The position numbers were made by a program, and so were the translations under genes. Below are positions 1-6,906 of a stretch of 64,000 nucleotides of DNA, piece by piece. The first letter of the stretch is position 1, and the number at the start of each line of letters is the position of its first letter. The notes under the pieces were generated by a model. It was given only the letters and a program-made list of their open reading frames with translations, had not been told where the DNA came from and did not search any database. Source of the stretch: Frateuria sp. Soil773 (GTDB taxonomy: Bacteria > Pseudomonadota > Gammaproteobacteria > Xanthomonadales > Rhodanobacteraceae); contig NZ_LMSL01000034.1 in the NCBI RefSeq assembly GCF_001428405.1, positions 622 to 64,621 of the forward strand, given 5' to 3'.

Positions 1-253
1 TGCTCTCTGCCTTGCTATCGCGTGGCACCTGCACGGCACCCAGCGTCCATTGCCGCTACTGCGTGAAGATGCCCGGAACCTTCCTAAGCTTTTGAGGAGA
101 TTGAGGTTCTTTCTTGCTGAATGTCCCTGCTCGGAGCTTGACGACGGGCATTTTTTGTGTCCGGGGAACGCCGCCCGGATGCGGCGCCGTTCCTTGCCGC
201 GCAGGCCGCGCTGCGCCGATACTGCCGGCCTCCCTCCCGGCTGGAGCGCATCC

Positions 254-601
254 ATGCATTACCACGGCAGTTGTCATTGCGGACGCATCGCCTTCGACGT
301 CGAAGGCGAATTCGATGAAGCGATGGAGTGCAACTGCTCGCACTGCAGCCGCAAGGGCTACCTGCTGTGGTTCGTGCCGCGCGACAGGCTGAGCCTGGTC
401 ACGCCGGAGGCGGACATGGCGACCTACCTGTTCAACAGGCACGTCATCCAGCACAAGTTTTGCCCGAACTGCGGCTGCGCCCCGTTCGGCTTCGGCACCG
501 GGCCCGACGGCGCGGCAATGGCGGCGATCAACGTACGCTGCCTGGAAGGTATCGAGCTGGCCGGCCTCAAGCGCAAGCAGGTCGACGGCCGAAGCTACTG
601 A
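254..601 (+). CDS. GFA-family (glutathione-dependent formaldehyde-activating enzyme-like) zinc protein
   Basis: A 115-residue protein of the GFA (CENP-V/GFA) fold, a small zinc-binding domain. The zinc ligands are visible: CHC at residues 7-9, the C26-x-C28-x2-C31 cluster and FCPNCGC with C70, C73 and C75. The length is normal for a single-domain GFA protein. I chose the ATG at 254 because the conserved domain begins right there with SCHCG, and a GGAG lies upstream (243-246). The gene stands alone, and a palindromic repeat element follows the stop at once. The family includes S-(hydroxymethyl)glutathione synthases, but most small members have no assigned substrate, so the exact activity is not claimed. 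Confidence 0.85.
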   Translation: MHYHGSCHCGRIAFDVEGEFDEAMECNCSHCSRKGYLLWFVPRDRLSLVTPEADMATYLFNRHVIQHKFCPNCGCAPFGFGTGPDGAAMAAINVRCLEGIELAGLKRKQVDGRSY

Positions 602-604
602 GAG

Positions 605-926
605 CCTGTTCACGATCTTTCCCGTGGAGTCATCCCGGCGAACCCCGAAAAAGGGGGGCAAGGGCTGGGATCCGGTGCTTATGGAGATGTGCGGTATCGG
701 GTCATTGGATGACTCGCTGCGCTCGCTCCTTCGGGGCCAGTCTTCGACTGCTCGACGCTCGCAAGGCTCGCTTTGTCCCGTCCGACCGGCCCTGCAACCG
801 TTGAGAGCCGCAGGAATCCAGTGACTTGATGCTCCAGAGCTCCGAAGGCGCTCGATCCCGGCTCTTGCCCCCTTTTTCGGGATTCGCCGGGATGACGCGG
901 GATGGGGAGCCAGAGATCGTGAACGG
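605..926. repeat. Dispersed palindromic repeat element bounded by inverted ends
   Basis: This fills most of the gene-free gap 602-1019. The ends are inverted copies: CTGTTCACGATCT at 606-618 and AGATCGTGAACGG at 914-926. Inside are further inverted segments (CGGCGAACCCCGAAAAAGGGGG near 637 against its complement near 868-890) and the words GCAGGAATCCAGTGACTTGATGCTCCAGAGC that recur at 51.5 kb. The element at 24058-24385 also starts with GAGAGCCTGTTCA and ends with inverted GAACAGG, so these are two members of one family. No coding capacity is credible. Confidence 0.7.
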
Positions 927-1019
927 GGTTCGGGCCCGTCGCCGGCGGCGGGCACGCGGGACTGTCGCGGCAGCGTCCGCCGCGCGCGGTGCGCAGACCA
1001 TCCGGATCCAGCGGGCCCG

Positions 1020-1496
1020 CTAGCGAACCGGCTTGGCGAGCCGCAGCAGGTCGGTGGCGTAGCCGCTGGCCTCGTACAGGGCGCGCGCGCGTTCGTTGCC
1101 GGGGAACACCGACAGCGTCACCAGCGCGCAGCGATGCTCGCGCGCCCAGTCCTCGGCGTGCGCCAGCAGGGCCTTGCCGATGCCGCGCCCCTCGTGCGCC
1201 GGCGCCACCGCCAGGTCCGAGATGTGGCAGTTGGTGCGTCCGGTGAAATAGTCCTGGACCTTCTGCAGGTGTACGAAACCCACCGGCGCGCCGTCCTGCG
1301 CGTCCTCCGCCACGAACAGGAAGCTGTTCGCAGGCTGGTCGTCCAGGTGGTGCGCCAGGTCGCTGCGGATGCCTTCGATGCATTCGTGCCGCCGCCGCCA
1401 GGGCGGCAGGGCGAAATCGACGAAGCGGGGAACCAGGCCGAGGATGAACGCATCGTCGTCTTCGGCCAGCCGGATCAGGATCGCGTTGTCGCTCAT
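1020..1496 (-). CDS. GNAT-family N-acetyltransferase
   Basis: A 158-residue acetyltransferase of the GNAT superfamily, which transfers an acetyl group from acetyl-CoA to an amine. The acetyl-CoA-binding motif A is clear around residues 94-118: LAVAPAHEGRGIGKALL contains the R/Q-x-x-G-x-G loop (EGRGIG). Motif B follows as LSVFPGNERARALYEASGY, ending in the typical ALYxxxGY. The protein is complete and single-domain. The substrate cannot be read from sequence. It lies on the same strand as the DUF4105 gene upstream, with a 125 bp gap, so co-transcription is possible but not shown. Confidence 0.9.
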   Translation of the reverse strand: MSDNAILIRLAEDDDAFILGLVPRFVDFALPPWRRRHECIEGIRSDLAHHLDDQPANSFLFVAEDAQDGAPVGFVHLQKVQDYFTGRTNCHISDLAVAPAHEGRGIGKALLAHAEDWAREHRCALVTLSVFPGNERARALYEASGYATDLLRLAKPVR

Positions 1497-1621
1497 GGAG
1501 TGGCGGATGGGGAGCGGAGTCAGTCGGAACGTTGGTTCTACACCCGGCGGGCGATGCCGCGGAAGTACCGCCGGTCTCCCTATTCATGCGGCCGTGTGCC
1601 TCGCGGCCGCGCGCAGGCGGG

Positions 1622-2659
1622 TCAGGGCCGGGCGTCGGCCGCGGGTGCGGCGGCGCCGGGAATGCCGACGCGTATCGCCGCGGAGAAGTCGCCGTCCGGC
1701 CCCACCTGGCGCGCCCGTTCGGTGATGCGGCCGCGCTGGCGCCATTGCTCGACGCTGAGGCTGCGGTCCAGCACGCCGGCCTTGTAGAGGTATTCCGGCA
1801 GGTAGCCGGTGAGCAGCAGGCGGATGTCGCGCGGCAGACCCGGCTGGATCAGCTTCGCCATGCGGTAGACCAGGGTGGTGCAGTTGGAGGTGATCGTGTT
1901 GTAGAACGCCGGCGTGTCCACCAGCCCGTTGGCGGCATGCACGTAGGAGAGGAACAGCGCGCGCATCGCCGGCTTATCCATGCGCAGCGGGTAGAGGTAG
2001 TCGTCCTCGCCGCGCACGTTGGTGCGCACGCGGATGATGTCGTCCTCGTCGGCGGCGACCAGGATGGTCTCGAACTGCTTGAAGAACCCGCCGATCGCCG
2101 AGAACTGCTCGCCGCGCTCCTTGCGGATCTCCACCGAGAACACCACGTGGCGGCCGTCGTCGAAGCCGAACGAGATCATCGCGTGCGCGATCGCCTTGCT
2201 GCCCCAGTAGGAGAGCACCGCATCCGCCGAGACCAGCCGGTCCAGGTCGTACTGGCGCGTTTCCCAGCGGACGTCGTAGTCGGTGTCGCTGCGCCAGGTG
2301 AAGTCGCGCACGTGGTTGAGGGTGACCCGGCTGCCGTCGACCGTGCCGCTGAGCAATTGCGACACGTCGTCCGCCCAGACACGCTGGTTGGACGGCGCGA
2401 TGGTGGACCACCACAGCAGCAGCACGGCGTAGAGCAGCACGTAGGCGGCCAGCGGCAGCCAACTGCGCCGGCCGACGGCCAGCACGGCCAGGGCGACCAC
2501 GGCCAGGCCCCACAGCACGCTGCCGAGCGTACGCCAGACGGCGCCGCCCGGCAGCTGATACCACAGCGCCAGCGCGCCCCAGGCGCCCGAGACGAAGGCG
2601 ACGAGCCCGGCCAGCACGACGAGCGCCGCCCTGCCGATCATCCTGCGTGTCCTGGTCAT
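1622..2659 (-). CDS. DUF4105-type membrane protein
   Basis: A 345-residue protein with three hydrophobic segments at the N-terminus (about residues 8-32, 40-60 and 66-84), then a large soluble part. The soluble part contains the block YNTITSNCTTLVYRM with the invariant NC pair, which I associate with the DUF4105 family of bacterial inner-membrane proteins. The biochemical role is unknown; the conserved Cys suggests a papain-like or transferase active site, but that is inference. The start at 2659 (MTRTRRM) is chosen because GCAGGAGCGAG directly precedes it. It is divergent from the lipoprotein hydrolase at 2801, with 141 bp between them for both promoters. Confidence 0.75.
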   Translation of the reverse strand: MTRTRRMIGRAALVVLAGLVAFVSGAWGALALWYQLPGGAVWRTLGSVLWGLAVVALAVLAVGRRSWLPLAAYVLLYAVLLLWWSTIAPSNQRVWADDVSQLLSGTVDGSRVTLNHVRDFTWRSDTDYDVRWETRQYDLDRLVSADAVLSYWGSKAIAHAMISFGFDDGRHVVFSVEIRKERGEQFSAIGGFFKQFETILVAADEDDIIRVRTNVRGEDDYLYPLRMDKPAMRALFLSYVHAANGLVDTPAFYNTITSNCTTLVYRMAKLIQPGLPRDIRLLLTGYLPEYLYKAGVLDRSLSVEQWRQRGRITERARQVGPDGDFSAAIRVGIPGAAAPAADARP

Positions 2660-2800
2660 CTCGCTCCTGCCATGGGCCCGGTCGTGCAAGCGTGCCGCGT
2701 CGGCGGCGGGATGACAACGCCGGAAACCGGCATCGTCGCGGCCGGCCGCCATGGCTACAATCCCTTCTATCGCCGCCCGGCCCGAGGGAACAAGCCGCCC

Positions 2801-4699
2801 ATGCGAAACGGAACGCAGGTCTGGATCGTGCGATGCGCCGTCCTGGCCGCGCTCCTGTGCCTCAACGCGTGCGCGATGGTGGGGGTGAGCCGGGTCAAGT
2901 CGAACGAGGCGATCAACGAGCGCCGCGCCGACGTGATCGGCGGCGGGCGGTTGAGCGACAGCACGGTGCAGGCGCTCAACGTGGTGGCGCTGACCGCGTC
3001 GAGCTGCGAGAAGGCGTTCGCCGACTGCACGCAGACCGTGGCCGGTTCGCCGGGCCTCGACGACGAACAGCGGCTCTCGGCGCTCGCCGAGCTGTGGCTG
3101 GGAAGGGCGGCCAAGGCCGGGCGCCCGAAGGCCGGCGCGTCGATGGACGACGTCGCGCTCGACGCCTACCTGCAGGCCGCGCGCTACGCCTATGCCTATC
3201 TGTTCTACACCGCGCGCGCGCCGGCCGACCGCGCCTTCGAGCTGCGCCAGGTGCAGGTGATCGGCTTCTACAACTTCGCCGTGCAGCACACGGTGACCCG
3301 TTTCTTCGAGGAGCTGCCGCACCTGGACCCGCGCTGGACCCGGACCACGCTGGCCGGCTGGACCGTGCTGAGGCCGCAGTCCGACGTGCACCTGGCCGGC
3401 GGCGCGCAGGTGCCGTCGGAACTCATCCCCGCCGCGAGCCTGCGCTTCAACGGGCTGCGCAACGTCTACCGGCGCGACGGCTTCGGCTCGGACTTCGTCG
3501 CCGTGGCGCCGCCGGACACGCCGGCCAAGGACGTGCCCTGGCGCGATCCCGACTACATGTCGCTGACCGGCGCGCTGGTCTTCGGCGGCGACACGCTGGA
3601 GCAGGTGCTGGCGACGAAGGAAGTGCGCCTGCTGGCGAAGGATCCCTACCGCGACGATACGGTCACCGTCGGCGGCCGGGTGGTGCCGCTGGGCGCCAAT
3701 TTCACCGCCGCCTACGGCGTGTGGCTGGCCCGCTCGGGCTTCGCCAGCCAGTCGATCCGTTCCCTGCTGGGCCGCGAAGGCGGCATCAAGACGCCGCGCG
3801 TGCTGCTGATGCAGCCGTACGATCCCGACCGCATGGTGGTGGTGATGCTGCACGGCCTCGCCAGCAGCCCGGAAGCCTGGATCAACGTGGCCAACGAGGT
3901 GATGGGCGACGAGGAACTGCGCCGCAACTACCAGGTGTGGGAGGTCTACTACCCGACCAACGCGCCGGTCGCGGTCAATCTCCTCAACATCCGCAAGGCG
4001 CTGGACGCGACCCTGAAGCACTTCGATCCCTCCGGCCAGGCCCGCGCGTCGCGGAACATGGTGCTGGTCGGGCACAGCATGGGCGGCGTCATCGCGCGCC
4101 TGCTGGTGTCGTCCAGCGGCGACAAGCTGTGGGACATCGTCCCGCTGCGCGCCGACCTGTCGCCCGCCAAGCGCGCCCGTGTGCGGCAGCGGCTGGCGCC
4201 CTACCTGCAATTCACCCCGATGCCGCAGGTGACCCGCGCCGTGTTCCTCGCCTCGCCGCATCGCGGCACGCCGTACGCGCAGCACCGGCTGGCGCGCTGG
4301 ATCGGTGAACTGATCCGCCTGCCGGTCACCGTGCTGAAGGAAGTGGCGAGCCTGTCAGAACTGCTGAAGGACGACTCCGGCAAGCAAGGCCCCGCGCTGC
4401 ACGTATCCAACAGCATCGGCAACCTCAGCGACACCGACCCCTTCATCACCGCGACGGCCAAGCTGCCGATCTCCCCGCGCGTGCACTACCACACCATCGT
4501 CGGCGTCTATAAACCCAAGGGCCCGCTACCGACCACCAGCGACGGCGTAGTCCCCTACAGCAGCGCCCACCTCGACGGCGCCGACTCCGAACTGGCGATC
4601 CCTTCCTGGCACAGCGTGCAGGAAACCCCCGCGGCGATCCTGGAGCTGCGGCGGATCCTGCGGGTGCAGTTGGAGGCGGTGAAGGGCGAAAATCCGTAG
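2801..4699 (+). CDS. Lipoprotein alpha/beta hydrolase (lipase/esterase-like)
   Basis: A 632-residue predicted outer-membrane or periplasmic lipoprotein: the signal peptide ends in the lipobox LNAC with the lipidated Cys at residue 24. The C-terminal half is an alpha/beta hydrolase: VVVMLHGLASS (oxyanion region, His about 351), the nucleophile elbow VGHSMGG with Ser about 426, then TSDGVVPY and a WHS near the C-terminus that supply plausible Asp and His residues. The roughly 300-residue N-terminal part is mostly helical-looking and unassigned. The start is placed at the signal peptide Met; GAGGGA lies about 12 nt upstream. The longer in-frame reading upstream lacks coding character. The substrate is probably a lipid or ester, but this cannot be specified. 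Confidence 0.8.
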   Translation: MRNGTQVWIVRCAVLAALLCLNACAMVGVSRVKSNEAINERRADVIGGGRLSDSTVQALNVVALTASSCEKAFADCTQTVAGSPGLDDEQRLSALAELWLGRAAKAGRPKAGASMDDVALDAYLQAARYAYAYLFYTARAPADRAFELRQVQVIGFYNFAVQHTVTRFFEELPHLDPRWTRTTLAGWTVLRPQSDVHLAGGAQVPSELIPAASLRFNGLRNVYRRDGFGSDFVAVAPPDTPAKDVPWRDPDYMSLTGALVFGGDTLEQVLATKEVRLLAKDPYRDDTVTVGGRVVPLGANFTAAYGVWLARSGFASQSIRSLLGREGGIKTPRVLLMQPYDPDRMVVVMLHGLASSPEAWINVANEVMGDEELRRNYQVWEVYYPTNAPVAVNLLNIRKALDATLKHFDPSGQARASRNMVLVGHSMGGVIARLLVSSSGDKLWDIVPLRADLSPAKRARVRQRLAPYLQFTPMPQVTRAVFLASPHRGTPYAQHRLARWIGELIRLPVTVLKEVASLSELLKDDSGKQGPALHVSNSIGNLSDTDPFITATAKLPISPRVHYHTIVGVYKPKGPLPTTSDGVVPYSSAHLDGADSELAIPSWHSVQETPAAILELRRILRVQLEAVKGENP

Positions 4700-4711
4700 G
4701 CCGGGCTTGGG

Positions 4712-4760
4712 GGGTGTGCCGAAATCCAACCTGGGTTTAAGTGGATACGTTTAGGCACAC
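4712..4760. repeat. Short inverted repeat downstream of the lipoprotein hydrolase
   Basis: GTGTGCC near 4714-4720 and GGCACAC near 4754-4760 are perfect 7-bp inverted arms around a roughly 33-nt spacer. It lies between the hydrolase stop and the attC site and may be a weak transcript-end hairpin or the ancestral flank of the cassette insertion. Confidence 0.35.
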
Positions 4761-4812
4761 GCGGAAAGCGAAGGGCCTTGCACGTTTATGGATTGGCTGC
4801 TTTCGGCGGCGG

Positions 4813-4869
4813 ATTCAATGCCTTGAGTTAAGCTGCGCCGCGTGGCGGCGTCGGCTTGAATTGTTAGGC
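4813..4869 (-). repeat. Integron-type attC recombination site (59-base element)
   Basis: Read on the minus strand, this runs from GCCTAAC (a perfect RYYYAAC core, 4863-4869) through AATTCAAGCCGA and the stem CGCCGC-CAC-GCGGCG to CAGCTTAACTCAAGG and ends at ATTGAAT (4813-4819), one base off the GTTRRRY core. The arms pair imperfectly around a central CGCCGC/GCGGCG stem, as in aadA-type attC sites, to which the sequence looks very close. It sits directly 3' of the minus-strand ORF 4897-5700, the position and orientation expected for the attC of a gene cassette. No integron integrase gene is in the window. Confidence 0.8.
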
Positions 4870-4896
4870 CTTAGTCTCGCGACGACAACTTCAAAA

Positions 4897-5700
4897 TCAT
4901 AATAAGATCCGAGGAACGTCTTGTTCCAATATACCGACCTTTCTACCTGCGAGACCGGGCTTCGTTTTTACGTCAACGCGCTCTAATGTTGCTAGTTGCA
5001 ATGGGGCGGGTGCGTACGGAACCTCAATACTTTGAAGTCCAACTTTGGTATCAAACGTAACGTCGTCGGCGCGCTTGTAAAGAAGAATCAAAAGACCATC
5101 TTCGCGTGATCCAATAACGTCGACGTGCAGGTTATTTGCGCCAACACGCAGAAAGCACGAGCGCTCCAGATTGTGGGCTTGTTCAACTGAAAGATATGAG
5201 TTCGTCTTCTTTGACTTTCCGCTCTCTGTGATCGAGACGCGTGATATTGCGTGGGGATAGCAAGCGGGCAGGAAGATTCCAGGTCCGTAGTAATTGTGAG
5301 GAGCGTGTTGGGCAATCGGTGCAGCTGCGCCATTTGCCGAGAGTAACGGAATGTCCACCGTCCTAACAAGATGCGTATCTTTGTGCTCAGAGTCAAAGCG
5401 AAGCGCGACAATACAGAACTCAACCTTGGACTCCAGCAGAAGGTCAATGTCGGCCAAGATAATGTCAAGTTTGTCACGCTTCTGAGGGTTTACGTACTTG
5501 AGCTCTATCTTTCTTCCAAAGATTCGAATGTCGCCGGAGCCTGACCTGGTTGACGGTATTTCTGTGTTATTTGGGGAGATATCGGCATAGAGGTGAGAGC
5601 AGATCACCTGCCTGTAATTGTCTTCGTCACGAGTTGATCGAGTCCATTTGGAACGTTCAAGTGCTTGGACTAGTATTTCGTGAAGCTCTGATCGATACAT
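4897..5700 (-). CDS. Cassette-borne protein with PD-(D/E)XK nuclease-like motif
   Basis: A 267-residue protein of no recognised family. Its base composition is close to 47% GC, far below its neighbours, with A/T-ending codons, so it is foreign. Residues 55-70 read GSGDIRIFGRKIELKYV, giving D57-x8-E66-x-K68. This D...ExK spacing, a strand then a second strand, is the hallmark of PD-(D/E)XK nucleases such as restriction enzymes and Holliday-junction resolvases. IDLLLESKVEFCIVAL may supply the following core helix and strand. Its 3' end is followed within 30 bp by an attC site, and a GTTAAGT core lies 17 bp 5' of the ATG, so it looks like a single integron gene cassette. Nuclease function is inference; a type II restriction enzyme without its methylase, a nicking enzyme or a defence protein are all possible. 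Confidence 0.6.
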   Translation of the reverse strand: MYRSELHEILVQALERSKWTRSTRDEDNYRQVICSHLYADISPNNTEIPSTRSGSGDIRIFGRKIELKYVNPQKRDKLDIILADIDLLLESKVEFCIVALRFDSEHKDTHLVRTVDIPLLSANGAAAPIAQHAPHNYYGPGIFLPACYPHAISRVSITESGKSKKTNSYLSVEQAHNLERSCFLRVGANNLHVDVIGSREDGLLILLYKRADDVTFDTKVGLQSIEVPYAPAPLQLATLERVDVKTKPGLAGRKVGILEQDVPRILL

Positions 5701-5716
5701 GCGAATGTGCCCTGAG

Positions 5717-5723
5717 ACTTAAC
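5717..5723 (-). other. Candidate 5' cassette boundary (GTTRRRY core)
   Basis: On the minus strand this reads GTTAAGT, a perfect match to the integron crossover core GTTRRRY, 17 bases upstream of the ATG of the 4897-5700 gene. With the attC at 4813-4869 it would delimit a cassette of about 0.9 kb. A seven-base degenerate match alone is weak; its position is what makes it notable. Confidence 0.4.
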
Positions 5724-6184
5724 TACTGAATATACGGACAAGCCCGTCCAGTTATTCACCCTTGGTCGCTGAAAAGGATTCACGCGCAAACCATTGTTCT
5801 TGTCGGAGTTTATCTTTGCTGCGTCCGGCTAACAATCGAACGCAAAGCCGGGCAGATGGAGCCGCCCTTTGAGCGGCGGCTTCGGGTCGGAAACGGATAA
5901 TCAGGAAGGTGGTCAGTTGGACGGTGTGGCGCTCGCCGGCCCCATCCTGGGCGCGCAAGCGTGATACGGCTTCGCAGAGGCGTCGCGTCTTTTTTGATGC
6001 CTCATTGCCTACGGGGAGTCGCCGTGGTGTAGCTCGCCCGCGCGGGCTGGTGGGCCGTCGGCCAGGCGCGCGGCACCACGCACGACAACGCTCCGGCGGG
6101 TTTGCGGCAACCCTCGGCGACCAACCTCGCGCATCTGTGCCGCATCCTGGAACGGATCGGCCGCGGCGAAGGTTGAGCGCCAGC
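5724..6184. other. Gene-free low-coding stretch with possible second attC-like remnant
   Basis: No ORF here has convincing coding character. On the minus strand GTCCAAC (RYYYAAC, near 5915-5921) and GTTAGCC (near 5827-5833, one base from GTTRRRY) enclose a stem AGCCGCC-GCTCAAA-GGGCGGCT (about 5862-5884), which is the layout of a longer attC. If real, it would be the preceding attC of an array and the cassette boundary would lie here. The stretch 6033-6176 (+) also has a 47-codon open frame ending in LAHLCRILERIGRGEG, which could be a gene remnant. Confidence 0.3.
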
Positions 6185-6811
6185 TCACACATACACCGTC
6201 CCGGCAAGCGCGGCATTGACGCCGGCGAAACCGCGTTCCATCACGTCCGCGAAAGCCGCCGCGGGTTTCCGCTTCTCGCGGAAGGCGCGTAGCGCTTCGC
6301 CGTAGGCGATCACCAGGGTGTCCATCAGCATGGCGGCGGCGAGGCGGGCGTGGGGGTCGTGGGGCGGCTTGCCTGCGGCGTCGGCGAGCATGCCGGCCAG
6401 GTCGTCGGCGAGCGTGCCTTGCAGCTTGCGCGCATGCGTGACGAGGGCCGGGCTGTCGGCGACGGTGCGCCAGAACCGGATGGGGCGCTGGTTGATCCGG
6501 AAGATGGGGTGCCGGTCTTCCAGCAGGGCGCGCATCAGGGTCTGGAAGGCGCGGATGGGTGGCTGCCCGCCGCGTGCGGCGAGCGCCTGGCGGACCAGTT
6601 CGCGGCTTTCTTCCTCGCGGTCGAAGACCAGGTCTTCCTTGCGCGGGAAGTAGTTGAACACGGTCTTGCGGGCGACGCCCGTCTCGCGCGCGATCTCGTC
6701 GATCGAGACATTCTCGAAGCCGCGTTCGACGAACAGGCGCGTGGCGACGTCCGAGATCACCTGGCGTGTCGCTGCCTTCTTGCGGTCGCGGTGCCCGGGC
6801 TGGTTTGACAT
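6185..6811 (-). CDS. TetR/AcrR-family transcriptional regulator
   Basis: A 208-residue TetR-family repressor. The N-terminal helix-turn-helix is clear at about residues 10-56: RQVISDVATRLFVERGFENVSIDEIA then TGVARKTVFNYFPRKEDL, with the signature NYFPRKEDLVF. The C-terminal two-thirds is the variable ligand-binding and dimer domain, so the inducer cannot be read. An alternative Met lies at 6823 (MDRDMSNQ), but the AGGA that could serve as ribosome site is too close to that codon, so 6811 is preferred. It is divergent from the flavin monooxygenase at 6907 with a palindrome in between, so the monooxygenase is its likely target, together with itself. Confidence 0.9.
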   Translation of the reverse strand: MSNQPGHRDRKKAATRQVISDVATRLFVERGFENVSIDEIARETGVARKTVFNYFPRKEDLVFDREEESRELVRQALAARGGQPPIRAFQTLMRALLEDRHPIFRINQRPIRFWRTVADSPALVTHARKLQGTLADDLAGMLADAAGKPPHDPHARLAAAMLMDTLVIAYGEALRAFREKRKPAAAFADVMERGFAGVNAALAGTVYV

Positions 6812-6833
6812 GTCGCGATCCATCCTGCAAAAC

Positions 6834-6848
6834 TTGCACTGAGTGTAA
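6834..6848. promoter_or_regulatory. Palindromic operator candidate between tetR-type gene and monooxygenase
   Basis: TTGCACTGAGTGTAA is a 15-bp palindrome with one mismatch (TTGCACT-G-AGTGTAA) lying in the 95-bp divergent intergenic region, 23 bp upstream of the regulator start. Its length, symmetry and place fit a TetR-type operator. Binding is inference. Confidence 0.55.
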
Positions 6849-6906
6849 CAATTTTCCTTAACGTTCGGTGTGGCCCACTTCCTGCGCACCTGAGGACACT
6901 GCCTTG

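Noticed and set aside
1532-2800. N-terminal extension of the lipoprotein hydrolase
   Set aside because: The extension is antisense to the DUF4105 gene and would put the signal peptide and lipobox in the middle of the protein.
1622-4285. Minus-strand open frame of 887 codons spanning the DUF4105 gene and the lipoprotein hydrolase
   Set aside because: Only its 3' part (to 2659) is real; the rest is antisense to a clear hydrolase and is His/Arg/Gln-rich, a typical artefact of high-GC third positions.
5909-6292. 127-codon plus-strand frame near the cassette
   Set aside because: Overlaps the TetR gene in antisense, is Arg-rich and has no ribosome site or recognisable motif.
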